Source of the DNA: an uncultured Eubacteriales bacterium
Lineage (GTDB): Bacteria; Bacillota; Clostridia; Oscillospirales; UBA644
Reading direction: 5' to 3'
Assembly: GCA_934501435.1 (NCBI GenBank)
Contig: CAKSTW010000004.1
Location: 1-64,000 of the forward strand
DNA: 64,000 bases
Below are positions 18,159 to 25,887 of this stretch, piece after piece; position 1 is the stretch's first letter; each line of letters begins with the position of its first letter. Both the position numbers and the translations under genes were made by a program. The notes below the pieces were generated by a model that had not been told where the DNA came from, did no database searches, and worked only from the letters and a program-made list of their open reading frames with translations.

Positions 18159-18220
18159 ATAATACCATATTTATGCCGAAAAGTCAATAGTTTGACAGCG
18201 GCTGCGAAAAAGTATATAAT
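18159..18220. promoter_or_regulatory. Back-to-back divergent promoters
   Basis: Minus strand: TTGACT (18182-18187), 17 bp, TATTAT (18159-18164) for the lipoprotein. Plus strand: TTGACA (18192-18197), 17 bp, TATAAT (18215-18220) for the ATP-grasp gene. The two -35 boxes are only 4 bp apart, so the promoters probably compete or are co-regulated. Confidence 0.85.
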
Positions 18221-18236
18221 TAACAAGGTGATCTGA

Positions 18237-19088
18237 ATGAAACTTCTTTTCGTTATAAACGAATTCCTTGAAAACGCTGGATTTTCGTTCGTTTACGGGG
18301 CTTTTCGGTCGGCGGCGGAAACACGGAACGTTTCTCTTGCGGTAAAGACGAACGCCGACCTTTCCGTTTCTCTTCCCGCAAAGACCGATTTCGACGGCGT
18401 GATATTCTGGGATAAGGACGTCCTCCTTGCCGAAAGGCTTGAAAACGCGGGGTTCCGCCTGTTCAACAGCGCGAAAGCCATAGAGATATGCGACAGCAAG
18501 CAAAAGACCGCGCTGTGCTTTGAAAAACACGGAATTCCTTCGCCGACGACCGTTATTTCGCCGAAGACTTTCGAGAATATCGGATATACGAACCTTGATT
18601 TCCTTGAAAAAGCCGCCGAAAAAACGGGATTTCCGATGATTATAAAAGAGGAGTTCGGCTCTTTCGGAAAACAGGTCTATCTTGTAAACGACCTTGAAAA
18701 AGCGCGCGAAACGGTCGGAAAAATATCGCCGAAAGGCTTTGTTATGCAGGAGTTTATTTCCGATTGCAGCGGCGTTGACCTGCGTCTCTGCGTTATCGGC
18801 GGGAAGGTCGTTTCGGCGATAAAGAGAAGCAACCCCGAAGATTTCCGGTCGAATATCGAAAACGGGGGGTTTGCCGAAAAGGCAACGCCGACGGAGGAGC
18901 AGGAGGCTCTGGCGATAAGGGCGGCAACAGCCGCAGGGCTTGATTTCGCGGGGGTCGATATTCTGCCGTCGCAAAAGGGAGACGTTGTCTGCGAGATAAA
19001 CTCAAACCCGCATTTTGCCGGCACGCTTTCGGCGACGGGGGTAAATATCGCGGACGGGATAATTGAATATATAAAAAAAGTGCTGTAA
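18237..19088 (+). CDS. RimK-like ATP-grasp ligase
   Basis: 283 residues of the ATP-grasp fold, related to RimK-type ligases that join an amino acid such as glutamate to a carboxylate on a protein, peptide or cofactor. The ATP-grasp segments are visible: FPMIIKEEFGSFGKQV near residue 130, QEFISDCSGVDLRLCVIGG near 170 and the magnesium-site VCEINSNPHF near 255. AAGGTGAT precedes the ATG. It stands alone behind its own promoter and terminator, so the substrate cannot be inferred from context. Confidence 0.8.
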   Translation: MKLLFVINEFLENAGFSFVYGAFRSAAETRNVSLAVKTNADLSVSLPAKTDFDGVIFWDKDVLLAERLENAGFRLFNSAKAIEICDSKQKTALCFEKHGIPSPTTVISPKTFENIGYTNLDFLEKAAEKTGFPMIIKEEFGSFGKQVYLVNDLEKARETVGKISPKGFVMQEFISDCSGVDLRLCVIGGKVVSAIKRSNPEDFRSNIENGGFAEKATPTEEQEALAIRAATAAGLDFAGVDILPSQKGDVVCEINSNPHFAGTLSATGVNIADGIIEYIKKVL

Positions 19089-19112
19089 TTTTTTACAGCA
19101 CCTTTTATTTTA
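19080..19112 (+). terminator. Terminator overlapping the ATP-grasp stop codon
   Basis: GTGCTGTAA (19080-19088, containing the TAA stop) pairs with TTACAGCAC (19093-19101), followed by CTTTTATTTTAT. Confidence 0.8.
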
Positions 19113-19227
19113 TAAAGGGATAGGAAAAACGTTCGGAATAAACGAACCGAGGTAAAAACGGTAAAATCGTTTTCATGCTCCCGAAGGCGTACAAAGGTAC
19201 GTCGGGCGGCAAAGTTCGTTTGTCCTT

Positions 19228-20943
19228 TTATTTTGCCGCCTTTTTGCCTGTAATCATTTTTATTACAAAGAGAACGGCGACGGTCATAACGATCGCGACC
19301 GGGAGAGATATCCAGACGTTCTGTATGTATGCGGCAAGGATAAAGTTTACAAAGGAGATAACGGCGACGGTTATTGCGTACGGCAGCTGGGTCGAAACGT
19401 GGTTTATGTGGTTGCACTGCGCTCCCGCCGACGACATTATGGTCGTATCGGAAATGGGCGAGCAGTGGTCGCCGCAGACGGCGCCCGCAAGGCAGGCGGA
19501 AATGCCGATTATAAGAAGCGGAGATTCCGCGGGGAAGATGGCGGTGACTATGGGAATGAGAATTCCGAAAGTGCCCCATGAGGTTCCCGTTGCAAACGCA
19601 AGAATGCAGGCGACAAGGAAGATTATTGCCGGAAGCAGGTTTGTAAGTCCCGCCGCAGCGCCCTCCATAAGCTGCGCGACGAAAACCTTCGCGCCCATGA
19701 GGGCGGTCATATTCTTAAGAGAGGTCGCCATGGTAAGAATGAGTATTGCGGGAACCATCGCGTTAAAGCCCTTGGGAACGCAGCCCATCGAATCCTTAAA
19801 GGAGATAAGGCGGCGCGCGACCATATAGATTATCGTGAAGATAAGCGCGATAAGAGCGCCCCACGGAAGACCTACCGTCGCGTCGGTGTTTGAGAACGCC
19901 TCGACGAAGTTTATGTTTTCAAACGAGTTGCCGTTTCCGACATAGACGAGAGAAACTATGCAGCATACGATAAGTACGAGTATCGGAAGAATAAGGTCGA
20001 TAACTCTTCCCTTTGTGTTGCCTTCAAGTTCGTCGTCGGACATTATGTCGTCCTTGCCCGAAGTGAAAAGGTCACCTTTGAGAGCGTTGTCTTCGTGTTT
20101 TTTCATCGGGCCGAAGTCGACTTTCATTAAGACTATGCCGATTATGAAAACGAAAGTAAGAAGCGAATAGAAGTTATAGGGAATAGCCTCGACAAAGAGT
20201 TTTAAGCCCTGTCCTTCTTCGGTGTAACTTGCGACAGCCGCCGCCCATGAAGATATCGGGGCTATCATGCAGACGGGAGCCGCCGTAGCGTCGATAAGAT
20301 ACGCAAGTTTTGCCCTTGAAATTTTATTCGCGTCGGTGACGGGTCTCATGACCGAGCCGACGGTAAGGCAGTTGAAATAGTCGTCGATAAAGATAAGGAC
20401 GCCCAGAGCAAAGGTCGCAAGAGAGGCGCCTACTCTCGAATGGATATGGGTCGCCGCCCAGCGTCCGAACGCTTTCGAACCGCCCGATTTGTTTATCAGA
20501 GCGACCATAACGCCGAGAATGACAAGGAATAAGAAAATTCCCGCCGTGCCCGAAACCGCGGAGATAAGTCCGTGAGAGACGACGTTGTCGACGGTTTTCG
20601 TCACGTTGAAATTGGCGGAAAGAAGCCCTCCGATAACGATACCGATAAAGAGCGAAGAGTAGACTTCTTTCGTAATGAGCGCAAGAACTATCGCGACGAT
20701 CGGCGGAACGAGCGCCCAGAAAGTGCTGTAAAGGGGAATTTCCTTTCTGACGGTCTCAAGAGCCGTCGTCGAGTTTTCCGCGAAGTTTGCGTCTTCGTTG
20801 CTTTTTGTGGTGTATTCGTCGAGATAGCCTATCGCGTTGTCGTAATCCTTGAGGTCGGCTTCTTCAGCCGCCATGGTGAACGAGAAAAGCGAAAGGATAA
20901 TAACGAATATCGCCGCAAAAGCAATGATTTTTTTTGCTTTCAT
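19228..20943 (-). CDS. lysW: NhaC-family transporter under lysine riboswitch, probable lysine transporter
   Basis: 571 residues of the NhaC sodium/proton antiporter family, with an N-terminal signal-like helix, an extracytoplasmic stretch of about 60 residues and about eleven membrane helices. Family motifs include GTAGIFLFLVILGVMVALI, IDDYFNCLTVGSVMRP and CGDHCSPISDTTIMSS. The start at 20943 follows GGAGGATAACAG; an ATG 7 codons earlier has no site. NhaC-type proteins behind lysine riboswitches have been proposed as lysine transporters and called LysW. The riboswitch here strongly favours lysine (or lysine/proton exchange) over simple sodium export. Confidence 0.8.
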   Translation of the reverse strand: MKAKKIIAFAAIFVIILSLFSFTMAAEEADLKDYDNAIGYLDEYTTKSNEDANFAENSTTALETVRKEIPLYSTFWALVPPIVAIVLALITKEVYSSLFIGIVIGGLLSANFNVTKTVDNVVSHGLISAVSGTAGIFLFLVILGVMVALINKSGGSKAFGRWAATHIHSRVGASLATFALGVLIFIDDYFNCLTVGSVMRPVTDANKISRAKLAYLIDATAAPVCMIAPISSWAAAVASYTEEGQGLKLFVEAIPYNFYSLLTFVFIIGIVLMKVDFGPMKKHEDNALKGDLFTSGKDDIMSDDELEGNTKGRVIDLILPILVLIVCCIVSLVYVGNGNSFENINFVEAFSNTDATVGLPWGALIALIFTIIYMVARRLISFKDSMGCVPKGFNAMVPAILILTMATSLKNMTALMGAKVFVAQLMEGAAAGLTNLLPAIIFLVACILAFATGTSWGTFGILIPIVTAIFPAESPLLIIGISACLAGAVCGDHCSPISDTTIMSSAGAQCNHINHVSTQLPYAITVAVISFVNFILAAYIQNVWISLPVAIVMTVAVLFVIKMITGKKAAK

Positions 20944-20984
20944 ATCTGTTATCCTCCAAAACACCCGAAGGTGCGTTTTTTACA

Positions 20985-21184
20985 TAAAAAAAGAACCGCA
21001 AAGAGCGGTTCACGGTTTTTCGCGTAGCTCTCCACTTGCGTGACAGACCGGGGCATATTCTGCAACGGTCCGGCTTTCCGCGGAATAACGGGCCCCGCGA
21101 ACGCCTCGGCGACTTGCCCTTTCTCTGCCGTGATCCCGTTTTTTTTACCGACAGATACTGATGCTTGCCGCACCTCTACAATAT
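20985..21184 (-). promoter_or_regulatory. Lysine riboswitch (L box) with terminator
   Basis: On the minus strand, TGTAGAGGTGCGG starts the aptamer near 21180. It continues with ATCAGTATCTGTCGG, AAGGGCAAGTCGCCGAGGC and CCGGTCTGTCACGC, the conserved blocks of the lysine riboswitch seen in B. subtilis lysC. It ends in GAACCGC/GCGGTTC with seven T residues (about 20989-21013), a terminator expected to form when lysine is bound. The transporter start is 70 bases later. Confidence 0.9.
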
Positions 21185-21191
21185 TTATTTT

Positions 21192-21220
21192 ATTCTATCA
21201 TATTTTTGACAAAAAGTCAA
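21192..21220 (-). promoter_or_regulatory. Promoter of the lysine riboswitch transcript
   Basis: On the minus strand, TTGACT (21215-21220), 17 bp, TAGAAT (21192-21197), placing transcription start just before the aptamer. Confidence 0.8.
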
Positions 21221-21238
21221 TATCTTTGTCAAAAAAAG

Positions 21239-21267
21239 TCCGCAACTCCGAAAAAAGGAATTGCGGA
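21239..21267 (-). terminator. Terminator of the lgt-ldhA operon
   Basis: An 11-bp stem (21239-21249 with 21257-21267) has a U-G wobble only when read on the minus strand and is followed there by CTTTTTTTG. This confirms the direction. Confidence 0.85.
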
Positions 21268-21272
21268 TATTT

Positions 21273-22262
21273 TTATTTTACGATATTCGCTTCAACGGGC
21301 ATTCCTTTTTCAAAGGTTTCCGCGTTTTCAAGGGTCGTGCGGCTTATCGCTTCAAGCGCTTCTTTTGTTAAAAACCCCTGATGCGATGTGACTATTACGT
21401 TCGGGAAAGACAGCAGACGGGCGGTTATCGAACTTTCGAGAATGTCGTCTTCTCTGTTTTCGAAAACGTTTTTCTGCTCTTCTTCGTAGACGTCAAGCCC
21501 GACGCCGCCGAACTTATGCTGACGTATGCCCCTTATAAGGTCGTCCGAGCCGATGAGCGCTCCCCTTGAGGTGTTTATCAGAATTACGCCGTCTTTCATC
21601 TTTTCGATTGCCGCAAGGTCGATAATATGGTAAGTTTCTTCGGTCAAAGGACAGTGCAGGGAAATAAGGTCGCTTTCTTTTAACAGTTCGTCAAAGGGGA
21701 CGTATTTAACGAACGGCAGGTCGGGATTTTGATATTTGTCAAATGCGATGACGTTCATTCCGATACCGTGGCACGCCCTGCACATCGCCGCCCCTATCCT
21801 TCCTGTTCCGACAATTCCCGCGGTCTTTCCGTGCAGATTTATTCCGGTAAGCCCCATAAGGCTGAAATTGTTTTCGCGGATACGGATATACGCCTTGTGG
21901 ATATGTCTGTTTACCGCAAACGCAAGCGCCAGAGCGTGTTCGGCTATCGATTCGGGGGAGTATGCCGGAACTCTCATTACCGTAATTCCGAATTCCTTTG
22001 CCGCCGCAAGGTCGACGTTGTTAAAGCCCGCGCAGCGCAGAAGCAACAGTTTTACCTTTTCTTTTGCGAGAGCGGAAATAACTTCGCGGTTCGCGTCGGA
22101 GGCGACGAAAAGACATACTGCGTCGTATCCTGCGGCAAGCCTTGCCGTTTTCGGGGAAATGTCGGTCTTCATGTAGTCGATCTCAATATTTTTGAAATCT
22201 TTTATGACCGCGTCGAAAGCCTGTTTGTCGTAAGGTTTCGTGTCGTAAAAAAGAATCTTCAT
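21273..22262 (-). CDS. ldhA: D-lactate dehydrogenase (2-hydroxyacid dehydrogenase family)
   Basis: 329 residues, the usual size. It reduces pyruvate to D-lactate with NADH. The NAD-binding GTGRIG motif lies near residue 151. The catalytic residues sit in INTSRGAL (Arg), DVYEEE (Glu) and TSHQGFLT (His). The N-terminal half, FYDTKPYD with the RCAGFNNVDL loop, matches the LdhA subgroup rather than phosphoglycerate dehydrogenase. It is 29 bases downstream of lgt with AAGGAGAG, so it is co-transcribed. It suggests a fermentative metabolism. Confidence 0.9.
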   Translation of the reverse strand: MKILFYDTKPYDKQAFDAVIKDFKNIEIDYMKTDISPKTARLAAGYDAVCLFVASDANREVISALAKEKVKLLLLRCAGFNNVDLAAAKEFGITVMRVPAYSPESIAEHALALAFAVNRHIHKAYIRIRENNFSLMGLTGINLHGKTAGIVGTGRIGAAMCRACHGIGMNVIAFDKYQNPDLPFVKYVPFDELLKESDLISLHCPLTEETYHIIDLAAIEKMKDGVILINTSRGALIGSDDLIRGIRQHKFGGVGLDVYEEEQKNVFENREDDILESSITARLLSFPNVIVTSHQGFLTKEALEAISRTTLENAETFEKGMPVEANIVK

Positions 22263-22291
22263 TTTTTTCTCTCCTTAAAAATGCTCTTCTT

Positions 22292-23104
22292 TTAGTTTGC
22301 CCGATTTTCCGAAAAAATGCGGGTCTCTTTTTTATGCCGGATTATCATTATCGGAATAATGACAATTATGATGAGAAGAGAAATAAACTGGGAAGTCGAA
22401 AGAGGTCCCACAAAACCCCTTATCGCGTCTCCTCTGAAAAATTCGAGAATAAAACGGACGGGCGCGTAGGAAAGCAGGTAAATATCAAGGATCCTGCCCT
22501 TTGCCCTGCCTTTTTTGATAAGATAATAAAGAATGAAAAAAATTATAAGATTGCAGCCTGCCTCGACAAGCTGAACGGGGAAACGGGTAACGCCGTTTGC
22601 GTCTGCCGCGGGAGAATAGTGCATCACAAATCCGACGGGGCTTTCAACGCCGTAACAGCAGCCGCTCGAAAAGCAGCCGAGCCTTCCGAAAAAGTGAAAA
22701 AGAGGGATCGAGGACGCGGCGACGTCGACATATTCGGCGTAATCGAGTTTCTTTTTCTTTGTGTAGATAAAGCAGACGAGCATCGCGCCGAAAAGTCCGC
22801 CGTAGAAGACCGCTCCTCCGAAGATCTGCCCGAAAATATAAACGACGTCGGAAAAGCCTTTGCATTTCGACAGAAGTTCGGGCAGAACGGCGATGATTTT
22901 TATGTTCGTTATTCCGTAAAGGATATGTCCGCCGACAAACACCCCGACAAACGACCATAGCATTATGCAGAGCATCTCAATGTCGTCCGACTTCCTTTTT
23001 TTCGCAAGCGCCTGCGTATAGCCGAGGACGGCGAATATTCCGATAAGAGCGAAAACCGAATAGAACGGAATTTCCTTATTGAAAATTATGATATTGGGAA
23101 ACAT
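22292..23104 (-). CDS. lgt: Prolipoprotein diacylglyceryl transferase family protein
   Basis: 270 residues with seven predicted membrane helices. Lgt transfers diacylglycerol from phosphatidylglycerol to the lipobox cysteine of prelipoproteins. The signatures GGAVFYGGLFG, GRLGCFSSGCCYG (invariant Arg), RFPVQLVEA and RFILEFFRGD are all present. AAGGAGAACC precedes the ATG. Several lipoproteins in this window would be substrates. It is slightly divergent from classical Lgt, so a paralog of the family is possible. Confidence 0.85.
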   Translation of the reverse strand: MFPNIIIFNKEIPFYSVFALIGIFAVLGYTQALAKKRKSDDIEMLCIMLWSFVGVFVGGHILYGITNIKIIAVLPELLSKCKGFSDVVYIFGQIFGGAVFYGGLFGAMLVCFIYTKKKKLDYAEYVDVAASSIPLFHFFGRLGCFSSGCCYGVESPVGFVMHYSPAADANGVTRFPVQLVEAGCNLIIFFILYYLIKKGRAKGRILDIYLLSYAPVRFILEFFRGDAIRGFVGPLSTSQFISLLIIIVIIPIMIIRHKKETRIFSENRAN

Positions 23105-23124
23105 GGTTCTCCTTATATAAATAA

Positions 23125-23149
23125 AGCAGATAGAAAAAATCTATCTGCT
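23125..23149 (-). terminator. Terminator after the DUF4190-like gene
   Basis: AGCAGATAGA (23125-23134) pairs with TCTATCTGCT (23140-23149), with a T-rich stretch on the minus side. It overlaps the lgt upstream region, so lgt transcription may be partly read-through. Confidence 0.7.
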
Positions 23150-23170
23150 CTATTTTCGGTTGTCCGTAAA

Positions 23171-23515
23171 TTACTGAAGACCGTTGAGTATGTCCTGGAT
23201 CTGGGAATCTATGCCTGCATCTTTTGCGGCGCCTGCGACAGCACAGAGAGCTGCTGCTGCGCAACCGAGGCAGACAACGGCAATTCCCGAAAGAACAACG
23301 CCGATGATACCGAGAACAAGACCTGCGGTAGCCATTCCGGTGGGTTCGCCCGCTGCAACGCTTGCTTTCTTACCTTTGACCGAAAGAACTATTGCTACGA
23401 TGCCGGCGATAAGACAGACGATAGCGAGGACCCAGTGTACCCATGCAAGGGCTACGCTTACGATGCCGAGGATCAAAGAGACCATCGATAAAGTTTTTCC
23501 GCTTTTGTTTTCCAT
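23171..23515 (-). CDS. Small DUF4190-like membrane protein
   Basis: 114 residues with two glycine/alanine-rich hairpins of membrane helices (LSMVSLILGIVSVALAW... and GMATAGLVLGIIGVVLSGI), the pattern of DUF4190-type proteins. The start at 23515 follows AGGAGGAATTTAATC; a start 24 codons earlier would overlap the promoter. Function is unknown. Codon choice is smooth and it has a very good promoter, so it is probably abundant. Confidence 0.75.
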   Translation of the reverse strand: MENKSGKTLSMVSLILGIVSVALAWVHWVLAIVCLIAGIVAIVLSVKGKKASVAAGEPTGMATAGLVLGIIGVVLSGIAVVCLGCAAAALCAVAGAAKDAGIDSQIQDILNGLQ

Positions 23516-23546
23516 GATTAAATTCCTCCTGATAGTATTTTCTTTA

Positions 23547-23575
23547 TTATATATGATAAAAAGCCTCTTGTCAAT
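23547..23575 (-). promoter_or_regulatory. Consensus promoter of the small membrane protein
   Basis: On the minus strand, a perfect TTGACA (23570-23575) and TATAAT (23547-23552) are spaced 17 bp apart. Confidence 0.9.
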
Positions 23576-23647
23576 ACCTTTTTTCAAAAATCGGACTCTT
23601 GTTGTCCGGTTTATTTTTTATTCTTTCGGGGAAAGGAGCTGACAGAG

Positions 23648-24007
23648 ATGATACCTGCCTCGGAAAGAAGAACCGTAATACTTAAACTGCTTTGCCGCAG
23701 AAGACACGACACCATAGAAAACCTTGCGGCGGAAACGGGCGTTTCGGCGCGGACGGTAAGACGGGATATAGAGATTTTGAGCCTTTACGAACCTATATAT
23801 ACGGTCCAGGGAAGATACGGAGGCGGCGTCTACGTCACCGATACTTTCAGCTATTACAGAATGTATATGAAAGACAGCGAACTTTCCGTTCTGAAAAAAC
23901 TTTCTGCAAACGGGAAGAAATGCGGTCTTACCGAAGAAGAAATGAAGATACTGTCGTCGGTCATCGCGGAATATACAAAGCCGTCGGCGGAAAGGAGAAA
24001 CGTATGA
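23648..24007 (+). CDS. Short HTH regulator, copy 1
   Basis: 119 residues. An N-terminal winged-helix domain of the HTH_11/DeoR-like type is seen: IENLAAETGVSARTVRRDIEIL as the helix-turn-helix and GRYGGGVYV as the wing. A short helical tail of about 45 residues follows, without the WYL effector domain usual in longer relatives. AAAGGAGCT precedes the ATG. Its stop overlaps the next start (ATGA). A paralog closes the same operon at 27274. Confidence 0.8.
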   Translation: MIPASERRTVILKLLCRRRHDTIENLAAETGVSARTVRRDIEILSLYEPIYTVQGRYGGGVYVTDTFSYYRMYMKDSELSVLKKLSANGKKCGLTEEEMKILSSVIAEYTKPSAERRNV

Positions 24008-25071
24008 AAAACGGAGAAAAACGCCTTTTTACGGCGCTTTGCAGCTACAAGGAAGAAAACTTCAACGCGTCCCTTCTTTATTACGCGACCCCCGCGGTCC
24101 TCGGCAGCCTTTTTATGAACAGGATGCAGGGAGTTGCTTTCGGTGTCCTTAAAAAACACGGCGCCGCGTCCGACGTCTGCCGCGAGTTCGGCAATTCGCT
24201 CAAGGCTGCGGCAAAAGATAACGAAGAGAAAAACGCCGATTTTTATAAGGCGGTAAGGTATGTGTCGGGCATCGTAAAGGAAAGCGGAGTTCGCGCGGCA
24301 TTCCTCAAAGGCGCTCTTCTTTGCGGGAAATATCCGAAAGGGTTCCGCACTTCGAACGATATTGATATCCTGCTGTCTCCCGCCGACGTTTCTTTTCTCG
24401 GAAAAGAACTGTTAAAAAACGGCTTTATGCAGGGAAAAATAAAAAACGGAGAATTTTTTCCCGCCGAAAGGAGCGAGATAATCTCTTCGAAGATAAACCG
24501 CGGGGAGACCGTTCCTTATGTTAAGGAAACAGATCTGCCGAAAATGAAATTTCTCGAAGTAGACCTGAATTTTTCGCTCGACTGCAAAGCCGACGACGGA
24601 AACTCTCTCGGGAAAATGCTCGAAAAAACGGAAAACGCGGACGTATGCGGCGCATCTTTCCCGACTCTCTGCAAGGCGGACTTCTTTATTTACCTTTGCC
24701 TGCATTTATATAAGGAAGCGGCGAACCTGCCGTGGATAAAGATGAAACGCGATATGACACTTTACAAATACTGCGATATCTATTCTCTGCTTGAAGAAAT
24801 GACCGACTGCGACCTTGCGGAGATTTTCGAAAGAGCAGAAGAGTTGGGCGCGGAAAAGGAGACCGCGTTCGCGATAATCCAGACCGCGGCTCTTTTTACT
24901 ATGAAGAACCGCCGTTTTGCCGCGACAGCCGAACGGTATATAAAGGATAAGACTTTTTTTGACAGAGTTTTTTCTCCGTCGGAAAAGAAAACGTATTTAT
25001 ATAAGGAAACTTCCGTCTCCGACAGATTTTTCTCGGACGACAGACTTTCGCTGCTTACGGAGGAACCATGA
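24004..25071 (+). CDS. Nucleotidyltransferase family protein (NTP_transf_5 type)
   Basis: 355 residues. The segment AAFLKGALLCGKYPKGFRTSNDIDILL near residues 98-126 has the LKG...DID pattern of the uncharacterised nucleotidyltransferase family PF14907. Members occur in peptide natural-product and polysaccharide loci, and most have no known substrate. The second catalytic acid may be in LEVDLNFSL near residue 185. Start and stop both overlap neighbours by 4 bases (ATGA), so the operon is translationally coupled. Confidence 0.75.
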   Translation: MKNGEKRLFTALCSYKEENFNASLLYYATPAVLGSLFMNRMQGVAFGVLKKHGAASDVCREFGNSLKAAAKDNEEKNADFYKAVRYVSGIVKESGVRAAFLKGALLCGKYPKGFRTSNDIDILLSPADVSFLGKELLKNGFMQGKIKNGEFFPAERSEIISSKINRGETVPYVKETDLPKMKFLEVDLNFSLDCKADDGNSLGKMLEKTENADVCGASFPTLCKADFFIYLCLHLYKEAANLPWIKMKRDMTLYKYCDIYSLLEEMTDCDLAEIFERAEELGAEKETAFAIIQTAALFTMKNRRFAATAERYIKDKTFFDRVFSPSEKKTYLYKETSVSDRFFSDDRLSLLTEEP

Positions 25072-25886
25072 AAGAACTTAATATGAAGCCGAACGACAGC
25101 CCCGGCGCGCTTTTCACTTTCTGCGGGCTTGACGGATGCGGAAAAACGACGATGCTAACGAGGCTTGCAAAAGAGTTTCCCGACGCGGTTCTGACAAAAG
25201 AACCGACCCCCGCCGTCAGAAATTCGGAGATTTTCAGAGCGTATACCGACACCCCCGACCATTCTTCCTACGATTACAGAAGTCTTTCCCTTTTTGCCGC
25301 GAGCGACAGACTCCGCCACGGCGCGGAATTTGTCGAGCCGACGCTCAAAAGCGGAAAAATTGTGATCTCGGACAGATATTTCTATTCCTGCCTTGCAAAT
25401 CTTCGGGCGAGAGGGTATAAAAACGACGATTGGATATATGAGATAGCAAGCCACATTACAAAGCCCGACGTCGCTTTCTTTTTCGACGTTCCGGTGCCCG
25501 TCGCCGTCGGAAGAGTAAGACGCCGCCCCGAAGAAAAAAACCGCTATATAGATATGGGACTGCAATACGCTCTCCGCGACGAATATATCGGAATATGCAA
25601 TAAAAACGGCGGTATTCTGATAGATACCGGGAAAACGGAGGACGAATGTTTCGAAAAGGTTCTTTCGGCGGCGAAAAGGGCGGTCTCGGAAAAGAATATT
25701 CTTCAAAAACTGCGGCTGATAAGCGAAAAACGAACCGTCCGCCGCGAAGACAGACTGAAAGCTGACCTCTTTTTGTCAATTCCGAAAATCAAAGAAAATC
25801 TCGGCGTCGAAATAACCCCGCGCGAAGAACTTGCGCTTTTCACCGCGGGAGACCTCTGCGACCTTATTTTCAGAAAGGAAAAATAA
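25068..25886 (+). CDS. Thymidylate-kinase-like protein with C-terminal extension
   Basis: 272 residues, about 60 longer than usual dTMP kinases. Residues 14-210 carry the kinase fold: GLDGCGKTT P-loop (about 20-28), SDRYFYS (about 103-109), and a lid-like RVRRRPEEKNRYID. The tail (about 215-272) reads like the last two helices of an acyl carrier protein (PKIKENLGVEITPREELALFT then AGDLCDLI), but the DSL serine that carries phosphopantetheine is not present (KADLF instead). The next gene is an AMP-forming ligase. I do not think it is the housekeeping Tmk. The carrier-like reading is tentative. Confidence 0.65.
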   Translation: MKELNMKPNDSPGALFTFCGLDGCGKTTMLTRLAKEFPDAVLTKEPTPAVRNSEIFRAYTDTPDHSSYDYRSLSLFAASDRLRHGAEFVEPTLKSGKIVISDRYFYSCLANLRARGYKNDDWIYEIASHITKPDVAFFFDVPVPVAVGRVRRRPEEKNRYIDMGLQYALRDEYIGICNKNGGILIDTGKTEDECFEKVLSAAKRAVSEKNILQKLRLISEKRTVRREDRLKADLFLSIPKIKENLGVEITPREELALFTAGDLCDLIFRKEK

Positions 25887-25887
25887 A

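Noticed and set aside
25068..25886. Calling the kinase-like gene housekeeping tmk
   Set aside because: Extra C-terminal domain, divergent kinase motifs and an operon with regulators and a ligase argue against it.
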